Assembly (NCBI RefSeq): GCF_019890675.1
Contig: NZ_JAIOAA010000006.1
Span: 310,001-374,000 of the forward strand
Length of the DNA stretch: 64,000 nt
Direction of reading: 5' to 3'
Source: Micromonospora sp. PLK6-60
Lineage (GTDB): Bacteria; Actinomycetota; Actinomycetes; Mycobacteriales; Micromonosporaceae
Part shown: positions 1-8,146 of the stretch, in pieces
Numbering within the stretch: position 1 is the first letter of the stretch
Layout: every line of letters starts with the position of its first letter
Position numbers and translations under genes: made by a program
Notes under the pieces: generated by a model
What the model was told of the DNA's origin: nothing
What the model saw: the letters and a program-made list of their open reading frames with translations, nothing else
The model's database searches: none

Positions 1-1
1 C

Positions 2-469
2 CTGCCGTACCCGGACTTCCTGGCCAGCGCCCGGACGCTGGACCAGCGCCGCCTCGGCAAGCAGCGGGTGGAGGCGATCCAGGTGCTGCGCGGGTTGACC
101 CGGCCCGGCTACGGCTGGCGCAACCATCCGGCGGTGAAGATGTGGGCCGGCTACGAGGAGGCGCTGGTCCGGTACGGGCTGGACGTCTGCGCGGTGTGGT
201 GCGAGCCCGGCCGGGCCGACACCTGCGCCGCCACCCTCACCACCGACCTCGCCACCGCCTGCGGCCTGGACCGGGTCCGGACCCAGCCCGAGCTGGCCGC
301 CACCGGTGAGCTGCCGCCCTGGCTGGGACGGGAGGACCTGCACCGCAGCCACCGGTCGTCGCTGCTGCGCAAGGACCCGGAGCACTACCGGCCGTTGTTC
401 GGCGACGTCCCGCCCGACCTGGAGTACGTCTGGCCCCCCTCCGACCGCCCCCGCCGCTGCCCCGGATGA
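2..469 (+). CDS. MSMEG_6728 / pyrimidine-dimer DNA glycosylase-like protein, 5' partial
   Basis: This gene enters the window from the left, so its start is missing; 155 residues are visible. The reading frame is open from base 2 and begins with a conserved-looking stretch (LPYPDFLASARTLDQRRLGK) followed by QVLRGLTRPGYGWRNHPAVKMW. Both are hallmarks of the small actinobacterial family usually annotated as MSMEG_6728 or pyrimidine dimer DNA glycosylase, related to T4 endonuclease V-type enzymes. The HPAVKMW block and the later DLHRSHRSSLLRKDPEHY block support this. The stop codon lies only three bases before the interspersed repeat that follows. Family assignment is from memory of the motif pattern; a DNA repair function is inferred. 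Confidence 0.7.
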   Translation: MPYPDFLASARTLDQRRLGKQRVEAIQVLRGLTRPGYGWRNHPAVKMWAGYEEALVRYGLDVCAVWCEPGRADTCAATLTTDLATACGLDRVRTQPELAATGELPPWLGREDLHRSHRSSLLRKDPEHYRPLFGDVPPDLEYVWPPSDRPRRCPG

Positions 470-553
470 AAGGAGGGGCCCCTTGTTAACACCGGGTGTT
501 AACAAGGGGCCCCTCCTCTACCGAATGCGTTAAGCGGGGCCCCCTCCTTACCG
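470..553. repeat. Interspersed GTTAAC/GGGGCCCC repeat, copy 1
   Basis: Three copies of a unit of about 25 bases with core GTTAACAAGGGGCCCC lie here, the first inverted relative to the other two. Bases 470-493 and 496-519 are near-perfect reverse complements and can form a hairpin with a stem above 20 bp. A third, diverged copy (GTTAAGCGGGGCCCC) follows at 529-553. The block starts directly after the stop codon of the upstream gene, which fits a terminator-like role. Related copies occur at 5291-5327 plus 6436-6487, 9901-9957 and 40904-40961. Confidence 0.85.
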
Positions 554-611
554 GCGGGCGTGACGGCAGGGGCGGGGTCGGCGACGATGGGGCGATGCGG
601 AAGCGGTCCCG

Positions 612-3350
612 GTGGAGGTGACGGTCTCGGCCCGGGAGGCCGAGGTGCTCGCCCTGCTCGCCGAACGGCGCACCAACGCCGAGATCGCCGAGCAGCTGTT
701 CATCTCCGTCCGCACCGTGGAGAGCCACGTCTCCTCCCTGCTGCGCAAGTACGGCGTCACCGACCGCCGGGCGCTGTCGGCCGTCCGGCCCGCGCCGGTG
801 CCCGCGTCCCCAGCGGGGTCGGCGCCGGCCGGCGGACTGCTGGCCGGGCTTCCCGTGCCGCGTACCGCCTTCGTCGGCCGCCGGGCGGAACGGGAGTCGC
901 TGGTCCGGGTGCTCGACGACGCCCGACTGGTGAGCCTGGTGGGCGTCGGTGGGGTGGGCAAGACCCGGCTGGCCGTCGAGTTGGCCGCCGAGGTCCGGGC
1001 GAGGTTCCCGGCCGGCGCCTTCGTCGACCTGGTGCCGGTGCGGGACGGGTCGGTGGCGCAGGCGGTCGCCGCCGCGCTCGGCGTCACCCCCACCTCGCGC
1101 CAGCCGCTGTTCGAGGCGATCCGGGTCGGGCTCGGCGGGCACCGGTCGTTGCTGGTGCTGGACAACTGCGAGCATCTGCTGGACGCGGTGGCGCTCTTCG
1201 CCGACCAGCTGCTGACCGGGTGTCCGGGCGTCACGCTGCTCGCCACCAGCCGCGAACGGTTGGGGGTGCCCGGCGAGTTCGTCGTGCCGGTCGCGCCGCT
1301 GCCCGAGCCCGACGGGCTGGCCCTCTTCACCGACCGGGCCCGCTCGGCCGGGGCGGACGTGACCGGGCAGCCGGCAGCCGTCGCGGAGCTGTGCGCGCGG
1401 CTCGACAACGTACCGCTGGCGCTCGAGCTCGCCGCCGCCCGCAGCGCCGCGCTGGGGGTGGAGGGCCTGCTCGCCGCGTTCGCCGACCCGCTGCGGGTGT
1501 TGACCGGCGCCCGCCGCGCCGACGAGCGACACCGTTCGCTGCGGGCGGTCCTGGACTGGAGCTACGGGCTGCTGGACGCCGCCGAGCAGGAGCTGTTCCG
1601 CCGGCTGTCCGTCTTCGTGGGCGGCTTCGACCTGACCGCCGCGGCCCGGGTGGCGTCCGGCACCGACCCGGTCGAGACCACCGACCTGCTCGGCCGCCTG
1701 GTGGACAAGAGCCTGGTCCGGCGGGACGGGGACGCGCGCCGCTGGCGGATGCTGGGCACCGTTCGGGCGTTCGGCCGGGAGCAGCTCGGCGCCGACCCGG
1801 CCCGGGGTGAGGTCTTCGACCGCTACCTCGGCTGGGCCACCGCCACGGCCACCGCGCTGGTCGAGCGGCTGGGCGACGGGTGGCGCGCCGACTTCGACCT
1901 GGTCGCCGACGATCTGCGCGCGGCACTGCTCGGTCAGTGGTCCGGCGCCGGGATGGCACCGCACGCGCTGGCGCGGGCACTCGGGCGGCTCACGTACGCC
2001 CGGGGTTTCCTGGCCGCGGCGTTGGACTGCTATCGGCAGGCGGCGGCCCGGGCGCCGGACCCGGCCGAGGCGGTGGCCGACCTGCGCGACGCGGCGGACT
2101 GCGCGCTGGTCGGCACCGCCACCGGCCGGCAGGTGCTGGACCTGCTGCTGGCCGCCGCCGAGCTCGCGGCGGCGGCCGGCGACGGCAACGGCCAGGCGCT
2201 CGCCCTGGCCCGGGTGGTCGAGCTGGTCAACCGGTTCGACGGCCGGATCGCCAGCGACCTGCCGCGCGAGCGGCTGGCCGGGCTGCTGGCCCGGGCCCGC
2301 GCCGCGGGCGACGAATCCGATCCCACCGTCGCCGCCGCCCTGGCCATCGCCGAGGCGTGGCACGCCGGCGGCCGGCGGCACCGCCCGGACCCGGAGCGCG
2401 CCGCCGTCGCCGCCGCAGCGGCCCGCCGGTGCGGCGTGCCGGTGCTGGTCAGCGCCGGCCTCGATGTGCTGGGTACGGCCGAGGCGCAGGCCGGCCGGCC
2501 GGCGCGGGCGCGGCGGATCGGCGCGGAGCGGCTCGCCCTGCTGTCCGTGCTCGACCCGACCGAGCCGCGGGCGGCGCCGGAGATCGGCGACATCGTGCAC
2601 GTCACCGCCACCGCCGCGATCCGGGCCGGTGACCTGCCCTCGGCGCTCGCCGTGGCCCGCCGGATGGCCGGCGACAGCCTGCTCGGCGATCGGACCCACT
2701 CGCTGGCCACGCTGGTGCCCGCGCTGGTGCTGCGCGGCGAGCTGGACGAGGCGTTGGCCCAGGCGGAGGCGCTGTGGGCGGGTTGGCAGCGGGTCGGCCG
2801 GCCGCCCAGCGGGCAGGTGGCCGGCGCGATGGCGTTCGCCATGCTGGCGGCCGGGCTGCGCGGCGACCCGGCGGGCCGGTCCCGGTGGCGCGACCGGTTG
2901 CTGGCCGGCGCCGCCGGCGCCGGGGTGCCGCCGGTGACCCTCCCGTCGGCGGTGTTCGCCGACTGCCGGCTCGCCCTGCACGACGGCGAATTCGCCGACG
3001 CGTCGCGGTTGGTGGGGCTGGCGTTCGGCGCCCTGCCCGGCTACCGGTACGACACGTACGCCCGCGCGGTCGGCGCGGAGCTGGCGGTCGCCGCCGGCCT
3101 GCCGCAGGCGGACCGGTGCGTGGCGCTGGCCGACGACACGATCACCGACAACGCGTGGGCCACCGCCTGCCTGGCCCGGGCCCGGGGGCGGTCGACAGGT
3201 GACGTCGCGGCGCTCACCGCGGCCCTGGCCGGCTTCGAGCGGATCGGCGCCCGCGTCGAGTACGCCTGCACGCTGGCGCTCCTGCCCACCCGGGAGGACG
3301 AGGCGCGCGCCGCGCTCGGGGCGCTGGGCATGCCGGCGGTGGGTGGCTGA
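612..3350 (+). CDS. LuxR-type regulator with N-terminal HTH and NB-ARC-like ATPase
   Basis: A 912-residue regulator. Residues 4-58 form a LuxR/GerE helix-turn-helix (SAREAEVLALLAERRTNAEI, then VRTVESHVSSLLRKYGV). A short linker leads to an AAA/NB-ARC-like ATPase with Walker A VGVGGVGKTRLA at about 110-121 and Walker B SLLVLDNCEH at about 179-188. The rest is an alanine-rich helical repeat region resembling TPR-type sensor domains. In the common LAL regulators the LuxR domain is C-terminal; here it is first, which is less usual. The start is uncertain: GTG at 612 or 618, and no strong ribosome site is seen. The ligand and targets cannot be read from the sequence; the next gene (SRPBCC) is a plausible neighbour target. 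Confidence 0.85.
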   Translation: MEVTVSAREAEVLALLAERRTNAEIAEQLFISVRTVESHVSSLLRKYGVTDRRALSAVRPAPVPASPAGSAPAGGLLAGLPVPRTAFVGRRAERESLVRVLDDARLVSLVGVGGVGKTRLAVELAAEVRARFPAGAFVDLVPVRDGSVAQAVAAALGVTPTSRQPLFEAIRVGLGGHRSLLVLDNCEHLLDAVALFADQLLTGCPGVTLLATSRERLGVPGEFVVPVAPLPEPDGLALFTDRARSAGADVTGQPAAVAELCARLDNVPLALELAAARSAALGVEGLLAAFADPLRVLTGARRADERHRSLRAVLDWSYGLLDAAEQELFRRLSVFVGGFDLTAAARVASGTDPVETTDLLGRLVDKSLVRRDGDARRWRMLGTVRAFGREQLGADPARGEVFDRYLGWATATATALVERLGDGWRADFDLVADDLRAALLGQWSGAGMAPHALARALGRLTYARGFLAAALDCYRQAAARAPDPAEAVADLRDAADCALVGTATGRQVLDLLLAAAELAAAAGDGNGQALALARVVELVNRFDGRIASDLPRERLAGLLARARAAGDESDPTVAAALAIAEAWHAGGRRHRPDPERAAVAAAAARRCGVPVLVSAGLDVLGTAEAQAGRPARARRIGAERLALLSVLDPTEPRAAPEIGDIVHVTATAAIRAGDLPSALAVARRMAGDSLLGDRTHSLATLVPALVLRGELDEALAQAEALWAGWQRVGRPPSGQVAGAMAFAMLAAGLRGDPAGRSRWRDRLLAGAAGAGVPPVTLPSAVFADCRLALHDGEFADASRLVGLAFGALPGYRYDTYARAVGAELAVAAGLPQADRCVALADDTITDNAWATACLARARGRSTGDVAALTAALAGFERIGARVEYACTLALLPTREDEARAALGALGMPAVGG

Positions 3351-3466
3351 CCGAGGCGTTCCGTGGTCGGTTCCGTGGTGAGCACGGATGTGCTGGTGGA
3401 CGGTGCCGGCCGAGGCTGGACACCGACGACGCCGGCCGGCGTCGGTGCCACCAGCGAGGAGCGCCC

Positions 3467-3961
3467 GTGCCGAACACCGCGCAGCAGACCGACGTACTGA
3501 CCCAGCGGATCTTTCTCAAGGCCGACCCGGAGCGGGTCTGGGCGGCCCTCACCCGCTCCGAGCTGACCCGGCGCTACGGGTACGGCGGCCGGATCGACAT
3601 CGACCTGCGGCCGGGCGGCGTCTACCGCGGGTACGCCAGCGAGGCGATGGTCGGCAGCGGGGTCGACATCGTGATCATCGAGGGTGAGGTCACCGAGGCC
3701 GAGCCCGACCGGCGGCTCGCCCTGACCTGGCGGATGACCGCCGATCCGGCGATGGCCGCCGAGGGCCCGACCCGCCTGACGTACGACATCGGCCAGGACG
3801 AGCGGGGGTTCACCACGCTCACCGTCACCCATGACGTCACCGGCGCCCCGCACACCGCGGCGCTGGTCAGCGGTGCCGTCGCGGGCACCGGCGGCGGCTG
3901 GTCGTTCGTCCTGAGCGACCTGAAGTCGTTGCTGGAGACCGGCTCCGGCATCGCGGCCTGA
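3467..3961 (+). CDS. SRPBCC / AHSA1-like protein
   Basis: A 164-residue protein of the START/SRPBCC fold, AHSA1-like subgroup. It shows the usual opening strand and helix (VLTQRIFLKADPERVWAALT), a central LRPGGVYRGY strand pair, and an amphipathic C-terminal helix ending SDLKSLLETG. Such proteins bind hydrophobic ligands or act as small cyclases or stress proteins; no specific ligand can be named. Translation starts at a GTG preceded by GAGGAG. It lies 116 bases after the LuxR-ATPase gene and 34 bases before the secreted SGNH hydrolase on the same strand, so the three may be partly co-transcribed. Confidence 0.8.
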   Translation: MPNTAQQTDVLTQRIFLKADPERVWAALTRSELTRRYGYGGRIDIDLRPGGVYRGYASEAMVGSGVDIVIIEGEVTEAEPDRRLALTWRMTADPAMAAEGPTRLTYDIGQDERGFTTLTVTHDVTGAPHTAALVSGAVAGTGGGWSFVLSDLKSLLETGSGIAA

Positions 3962-3995
3962 CCACGTCGCTGCCATCCCAGAGAAGAGGTTTCCG

Positions 3996-5267
3996 ATGTT
4001 GCAGAGACTGCGCCTGATCGCCGCCGCGACGGCGCTGGCGGTGCTCGTACCCGGCCAGGCCGCGTCGGCGGCGGAGCGGTCCGACGCGGCCGGGGGGTGG
4101 CGGGCGGCGTGGACCGCCGCGCCGCACCACCCGTTCCCCGGCTTCGGGCCACCGAACTGGTCGGTGGACGGCTTCACCGGGCAGTCGGTACGCCAGGTGG
4201 TGCGGGTCGGTACCGGTGGCGCCACGGCACGGATCCGGCTGTCCAACCGGTTCGGCGACGGACCGCTGCGGGTGACCGGCGCGACGGTCGGGCAGTCGGC
4301 CGGTGGTCCGGCCGTACGCCCGGGGAGCCTGCGCCCGGTGAGCTTCGGCCGCTCGGTGTCGGTGACCGTGCCGGCCGGGGGTGAGCTCGTCTCCGACCCG
4401 GCGCCGCTGCGCACGCGGGCGCTGGACACCGTCGTGGTGACCCTCTACTTCGCCGGCGCGACCGGGCCGGCGACCGGCCACGAGAACGCGGTGGCCACCA
4501 GCTACCGGACGGCCGGTGACCGGCGGTTCGACCCGGAGGGCCGCGCGTTCACCGAGACCAGCCGATCCTGGTACTTCCTCACCGGGGTCGAGACGGCCGA
4601 CCGGCCCGGACCGGACCCGGGCGTGGTGGTGGCGTTCGGTGACTCGATCACCGACGGGTACGGCACCACGGTGGACGCCGACAACCGCTACCCGGACGAG
4701 CTGGCCGAGCGGCTCGCCGCCGGCCGCCGGCCGGTGAGCGTGGTGAACGCCGGCATCAGCGGCAACAAGCTGCTCGCCGACTCCACCTGCTTCGGCGCGG
4801 CGGGCGTGTCCCGGTTCACCCGGGACGCGCTGGACCAGCCGGGCGTCCGGACGGTGATCGTCCTGATCGGCATCAACGACATCGGCGGCGGGGGCTTCCC
4901 CGACTTCGGCTGCGGTGCCTCACCGGTGGTCACCGCCGCGCAGGTCATCGAGGGGCACCGACGGCTGATCCACGCGGCCCACGCGCGGGGCGTGCGGGTG
5001 GTCGGCGCCACCATGCTGCCGATCAAGGGCGCGTACGGCTATGACACCGCCGCGAACGAGGCCGTCCGCGACGAGGTCAACGCCTGGCTGCGGCACAGCC
5101 GGGCGTACGACGCGGTGGCCGACCTGGACCGGGCGCTGGCCGACCCGGCCGAGCGGAACGCCCTGCGGCCGGCCTACGACTCGGGTGACCACCTGCACCC
5201 CAACGACGCGGGCGCCGCCGTGATCGCCCGGGTCGTCGCCCCGCTGGTCGGCGGCCCCCACCGCTGA
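3996..5267 (+). CDS. Secreted SGNH/GDSL-family hydrolase
   Basis: A 423-residue exported esterase/lipase-like protein. Residues 1-26 are a Sec signal peptide (MLQRLRLIAAATALAVLV, cleavage near ASA-AE). A beta-rich N-terminal domain spans about 35-200. The SGNH hydrolase domain follows, with block I VVAFGDSITDG (nucleophile Ser217), block II around AGISGN, block III GIND, and block V DHLHPNDAG carrying the Asp-His pair. This layout (N-terminal jelly-roll-like region plus SGNH) is common in secreted actinobacterial esterases acting on acetylated polysaccharides or lipids; the substrate is unknown. A ribosome site (AGAAGAGG) precedes the ATG. The gene is followed closely by a copy of the GTTAAC repeat that may end transcription. 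Confidence 0.9.
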   Translation: MLQRLRLIAAATALAVLVPGQAASAAERSDAAGGWRAAWTAAPHHPFPGFGPPNWSVDGFTGQSVRQVVRVGTGGATARIRLSNRFGDGPLRVTGATVGQSAGGPAVRPGSLRPVSFGRSVSVTVPAGGELVSDPAPLRTRALDTVVVTLYFAGATGPATGHENAVATSYRTAGDRRFDPEGRAFTETSRSWYFLTGVETADRPGPDPGVVVAFGDSITDGYGTTVDADNRYPDELAERLAAGRRPVSVVNAGISGNKLLADSTCFGAAGVSRFTRDALDQPGVRTVIVLIGINDIGGGGFPDFGCGASPVVTAAQVIEGHRRLIHAAHARGVRVVGATMLPIKGAYGYDTAANEAVRDEVNAWLRHSRAYDAVADLDRALADPAERNALRPAYDSGDHLHPNDAGAAVIARVVAPLVGGPHR

Positions 5268-5290
5268 CCCGCCCAGCCGTCCCCTGGGGT

Positions 5291-5327
5291 GGAAGGAGGG
5301 GCCCCTTGTTAACACCCGCCGGTGTTA
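5291..5327. repeat. Interspersed repeat copy 2, left part (split by IS)
   Basis: Reads AAGGAGGGGCCCCTTGTTAA and then GGTGTTA, i.e. the inverted unit and the beginning of the direct unit seen intact at copy 1. It stops at a TA that is repeated after the insertion sequence. Joining it to bases 6438 onward restores a normal copy of the repeat. Confidence 0.85.
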
Positions 5328-6435
5328 TTGACCCGTAACCCAAATATGCCGTTATCGTTGGGTATGTATGGGTGTGGTGGTGCGTGACACGCGGTCGCTT
5401 TCCCCGGCGGCGCAGGAGGATCTGCGTCGTCGGGTGGTCGCGGCGGTCAAGGCGGGGATGAGTCAGGCCGCTGCGGCGAGGGCGTTTCAGGTAGCGCCCA
5501 AGACGGTGTGGCGGTGGGTGGATGCCTTTGACCGTCAGGGAAACCGGGCTTTGAACGCCCGCCGTCGAGGGCGTCGTGCGAACGAGCAGAAGGCGTTGAC
5601 GCCCCGGCAGCAGGCCCGGGTACGGCGGGCGATCATTCACAAGTGCCCCGATCAGCTCGCCCTGCCGGGGCTGGTGTGGACGCGTGCGCAGGTGCGACAG
5701 CTCATCCGGGCCTGGTTCGGTATGGAGTTGTCGCTGGTGACGGTCGGTAAGTACCTGCGGTCGTGGGGCCTGTCGCCGCAGAAGCCGGTGCGCCGGGCCT
5801 ACGAGCAGAACCCGCAGGCGGTCACCGAGTGGCTGCAGGTCACCTACCCGGCCATCGCGGCGCAGGCCAAGCGGGACAAGGCGATCATCCTGTGGCTGGA
5901 TCAGACCGGGTTACGCTCCGACGCGGCGGTGGGCACCACCTGGGCGCCAGTCGGGCAGACACCGGTGGTGGCCAAGACCGGCCGGCGATTCGGAGTCAAC
6001 GTGATGGCCGCGATTAGCAACAAAGGCGAGTTGTACTTCACCTGCTACCACGGTTCGTTCACCGGCGACGTGCTCCTGGGGTTCCTGACCCGTCTCACCC
6101 GCCACCTCGACCGGAAGATCCACCTCATCGTCGACGGGCACTCCGTGCACCACCGGATCATGGTCCGCGACTGGCTGGCGGAGCGCACCGACGACATCGA
6201 GATGCACTTCCTGCCCGGCTACGCCCCCGAACTCAACCCCGTGGAACTACTCAACCACGACGTCAAACACCATGTCGCACAAGCAAACCCCGCCACCCCC
6301 GCCGACCTGGCCACCGCGGCCAGCCGGCACCTACGCCGCCGGCAGAACCAGCCAGCCACGGTCAAAGCCTTCTTCGGCAAGCCCGAAGTCCGCTACGCCG
6401 CCGAATAACCACGGCACATTTGCCCTACCCCTCAA
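5328..6435 (+). mobile_element. IS630-family insertion sequence (about 1.1 kb)
   Basis: The element is bounded by imperfect inverted ends: TTGACCCGTAACCCAAAT at the left and, read inward on the other strand, TTGAGGGGTAGGGCAAAT at the right. They share the TTGA terminus and inner GTA, CAAAT and TGCCGT blocks. It is flanked by TA on both sides (5326-5327 and 6436-6437), the target duplication of the IS630/Tc1/mariner group. It carries one intact transposase gene and sits inside a GTTAAC repeat. The intact gene and clean ends suggest a fairly recent insertion. Confidence 0.9.
5368..6408 (+). CDS. IS630-family DDE transposase
   Basis: A 346-residue transposase, full length for the family. Residues about 15-75 hold a helix-turn-helix (AGMSQAAAARAFQVAPKTVW), followed by a second winged HTH-like region. 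The DDE catalytic triad is visible as ILWLDQTGLRSD (first Asp), HLIVDGHSVHH (second Asp) and PELNPVELLNHDVK (Glu). The frame is open throughout, so the enzyme may be active. An in-frame check of alternative starts leaves the ATG at 5368 as the most plausible, since the inverted end lies just upstream. Confidence 0.93.
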   Translation: MGVVVRDTRSLSPAAQEDLRRRVVAAVKAGMSQAAAARAFQVAPKTVWRWVDAFDRQGNRALNARRRGRRANEQKALTPRQQARVRRAIIHKCPDQLALPGLVWTRAQVRQLIRAWFGMELSLVTVGKYLRSWGLSPQKPVRRAYEQNPQAVTEWLQVTYPAIAAQAKRDKAIILWLDQTGLRSDAAVGTTWAPVGQTPVVAKTGRRFGVNVMAAISNKGELYFTCYHGSFTGDVLLGFLTRLTRHLDRKIHLIVDGHSVHHRIMVRDWLAERTDDIEMHFLPGYAPELNPVELLNHDVKHHVAQANPATPADLATAASRHLRRRQNQPATVKAFFGKPEVRYAAE

Positions 6436-6487
6436 TAACAAGGGGCCCCTCCTCTACCGGAGGCGTTAACAAGGGCACCCTCCTTAC
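6436..6487. repeat. Interspersed repeat copy 2, right part (split by IS)
   Basis: Continues copy 2 after the insertion sequence: TAACAAGGGGCCCCTCCT, then CTACCGGAGGC and a second unit GTTAACAAGGGCACCCTCC. The initial TA duplicates bases 5326-5327. Confidence 0.85.
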
Positions 6488-6512
6488 ACCTGGGGCAGAC
6501 TGGGAGCCGGGG

Positions 6513-8045
6513 GTGGCGATGGCGCTGTCGAAGGTGGTCGGCCGGTTCATCGGCGTGCGCCGGCACGTGGTGGATCCGGGGGGCGGCGGCGCTCCCCGGG
6601 TGCCCGGCGAGGTCGAGGCGCTGGTGGTCGGCGGCGGGATCGCCGGCATGTCGGCGGCGGTGGTGCTCGCCGAGCGGGGCGTACGGGTCACCGTGCTGGA
6701 GGCCGCGCCGACGCTCGGCGGCCGGTTGGGCGCCTGGCCGGAGCCGCTGGGCCACGGCGAGCAGCGCAACGAGCACGGCTTCCACGCGTTCTTCCGGCAG
6801 TACTACAACTGGCGGTCGATCCTGCGCCGGGCCGACCCGCACCTGGCCTTCCTGAAGCCGATCCCCGGCTACCCGATCCTGTCCCGGCGGTGGCCGACGG
6901 AGGAGTTCGGCAAGCTGCCCCCGGCGCCGCCGATGAACCTGCTGACGCTGCTGGCCCGCAGCCCCAGCCTGCGCCTGGCCGACCTGCGGGCGATGGACCG
7001 GGACGCCGCGTTGCCGCTGCTCACGTACCACCCGGAACGCACCTACGCCGAGTTCGACGACACCACCGCGGACGCGCTGCTGCACTCGTTGCGGCTGCCG
7101 GACCGGGCCCGGGCGATGCTGTTCGAGGTCTTCTCGCACTCGTTCTTCAACCACGAGGCGGAGATGTCGGCGGCCGAGATGATCGCCCAGTTCCACTTCT
7201 ATCTGCTGGGCAACCCGGAGGGGCTGGCCTTCGACTGCCCGGACCGGGACTACGCGACCGCGATCTGGGACCCGCTGCGCCGGCACGTCGAGCGGCACGG
7301 CGGCCGGATGCTGACCGGCACCCCGGCCACCCGGCTGGACCGTACGCCGGGCGGTTGGCGGGTCGGCACCGCCGGCGGGGACGCCCACCAGGCCCGGCAC
7401 GTGGTGCTCGCCGTCGACCCGCCGGCGCTGGCCCGGCTGGTCGCCGGCTCGCCGGTGCTGGGCGGGGCGGCGCCCCGGCTGGTGGCGCGGATGCCCGCGT
7501 TCGGCCGGCCCGGTCCGCCGTACGCGGTGGCCCGCTACTGGATGGACGGCGACGTCCGGCCGGACCGGGCGGTGTTCAGCGGGGTGTCCCGGGCGGCCAC
7601 GCTGGACTCGGTGACGCTCTACCACCGGCTGGAGGACGAGCCGCGCCGCTGGGCCGCGCGCACCGGCGGCTCGGTGGTCGAGCTGCACGCGTACGCCTGT
7701 GAGGCGGGCGTGCCGGCGGAGGTGCTGGCCGAACGGATGCTGGCGGAGCTGGTGGAGCTCTGGCCGGAGGCCGCCGACCTGCGGGTCCGCGACCTGCGCG
7801 CCCGGGTGGAGGCGCAGGCGCCGGCGTTCACCCCGGGCAGCCACGCCGGCCGGCCGGGCGTACGCACCGACGCCGACGGCCTCTACCTGGCCGGCGACGG
7901 TATCCGGACGGAGTTCCCCAGCGCGTTGATGGAACGCTCGGCGGCCACCGGGATCATCGCGGCCAACCACATCCTGCGCGCCGAGGGCGCCGCCGCCGAG
8001 CGGGTCCATTCGGTGCGACCGCGTGGCCTGCTCGCCCGGCGTTGA
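6513..8045 (+). CDS. FAD-dependent oxidoreductase, carotenoid desaturase-like
   Basis: A 510-residue flavoprotein. The N-terminal Rossmann FAD-binding motif is VVGGGIAGMSAAVVLAERG (about residues 34-52), followed by the EAAPTLGGRLGA segment typical of phytoene desaturase/amine oxidase-type enzymes. The C-terminal GLYLAGDGIRTEFPSALMER motif closes the FAD site. The central EHGFHAFFRQYYN region resembles CrtU/CrtI-like carotenoid desaturases. No carotenoid genes are adjacent, so the substrate is unknown. The frame is open upstream into the repeat, but the GTG at 6513 with GGGAG six bases before it is the likely start; ATG at 6519 is the alternative. Confidence 0.8.
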   Translation: MAMALSKVVGRFIGVRRHVVDPGGGGAPRVPGEVEALVVGGGIAGMSAAVVLAERGVRVTVLEAAPTLGGRLGAWPEPLGHGEQRNEHGFHAFFRQYYNWRSILRRADPHLAFLKPIPGYPILSRRWPTEEFGKLPPAPPMNLLTLLARSPSLRLADLRAMDRDAALPLLTYHPERTYAEFDDTTADALLHSLRLPDRARAMLFEVFSHSFFNHEAEMSAAEMIAQFHFYLLGNPEGLAFDCPDRDYATAIWDPLRRHVERHGGRMLTGTPATRLDRTPGGWRVGTAGGDAHQARHVVLAVDPPALARLVAGSPVLGGAAPRLVARMPAFGRPGPPYAVARYWMDGDVRPDRAVFSGVSRAATLDSVTLYHRLEDEPRRWAARTGGSVVELHAYACEAGVPAEVLAERMLAELVELWPEAADLRVRDLRARVEAQAPAFTPGSHAGRPGVRTDADGLYLAGDGIRTEFPSALMERSAATGIIAANHILRAEGAAAERVHSVRPRGLLARR

Positions 8046-8146
8046 CCCGATTCGCCGGATCAGCTCCGGTTGATATACCGGTTTGGTTACGATTGTCCCA
8101 TTAGTCGTGCCACTCCGTTGCGGGGCGGCGGCCACGGAGGAGGCGC

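Noticed and set aside
486..2981. Long minus-strand open frame (831 codons) opposite the LuxR-ATPase gene
   Set aside because: It mirrors a well-supported gene with clear domains. Its translation is Arg/Gly/Pro/Gln-rich without motifs, a normal artefact of very high GC DNA.
6420..6512. Upstream extension of the flavoprotein gene through the repeat
   Set aside because: The extra 31 residues are encoded by the GTTAAC repeat and lie beside the insertion sequence. A ribosome site supports the GTG at 6513.
8068..8105. Exact -35/-10 promoter for the unknown gene at 8147
   Set aside because: TTGATA and TACGAT words are present, but the spacing is only 12 bases, too short for a standard promoter.
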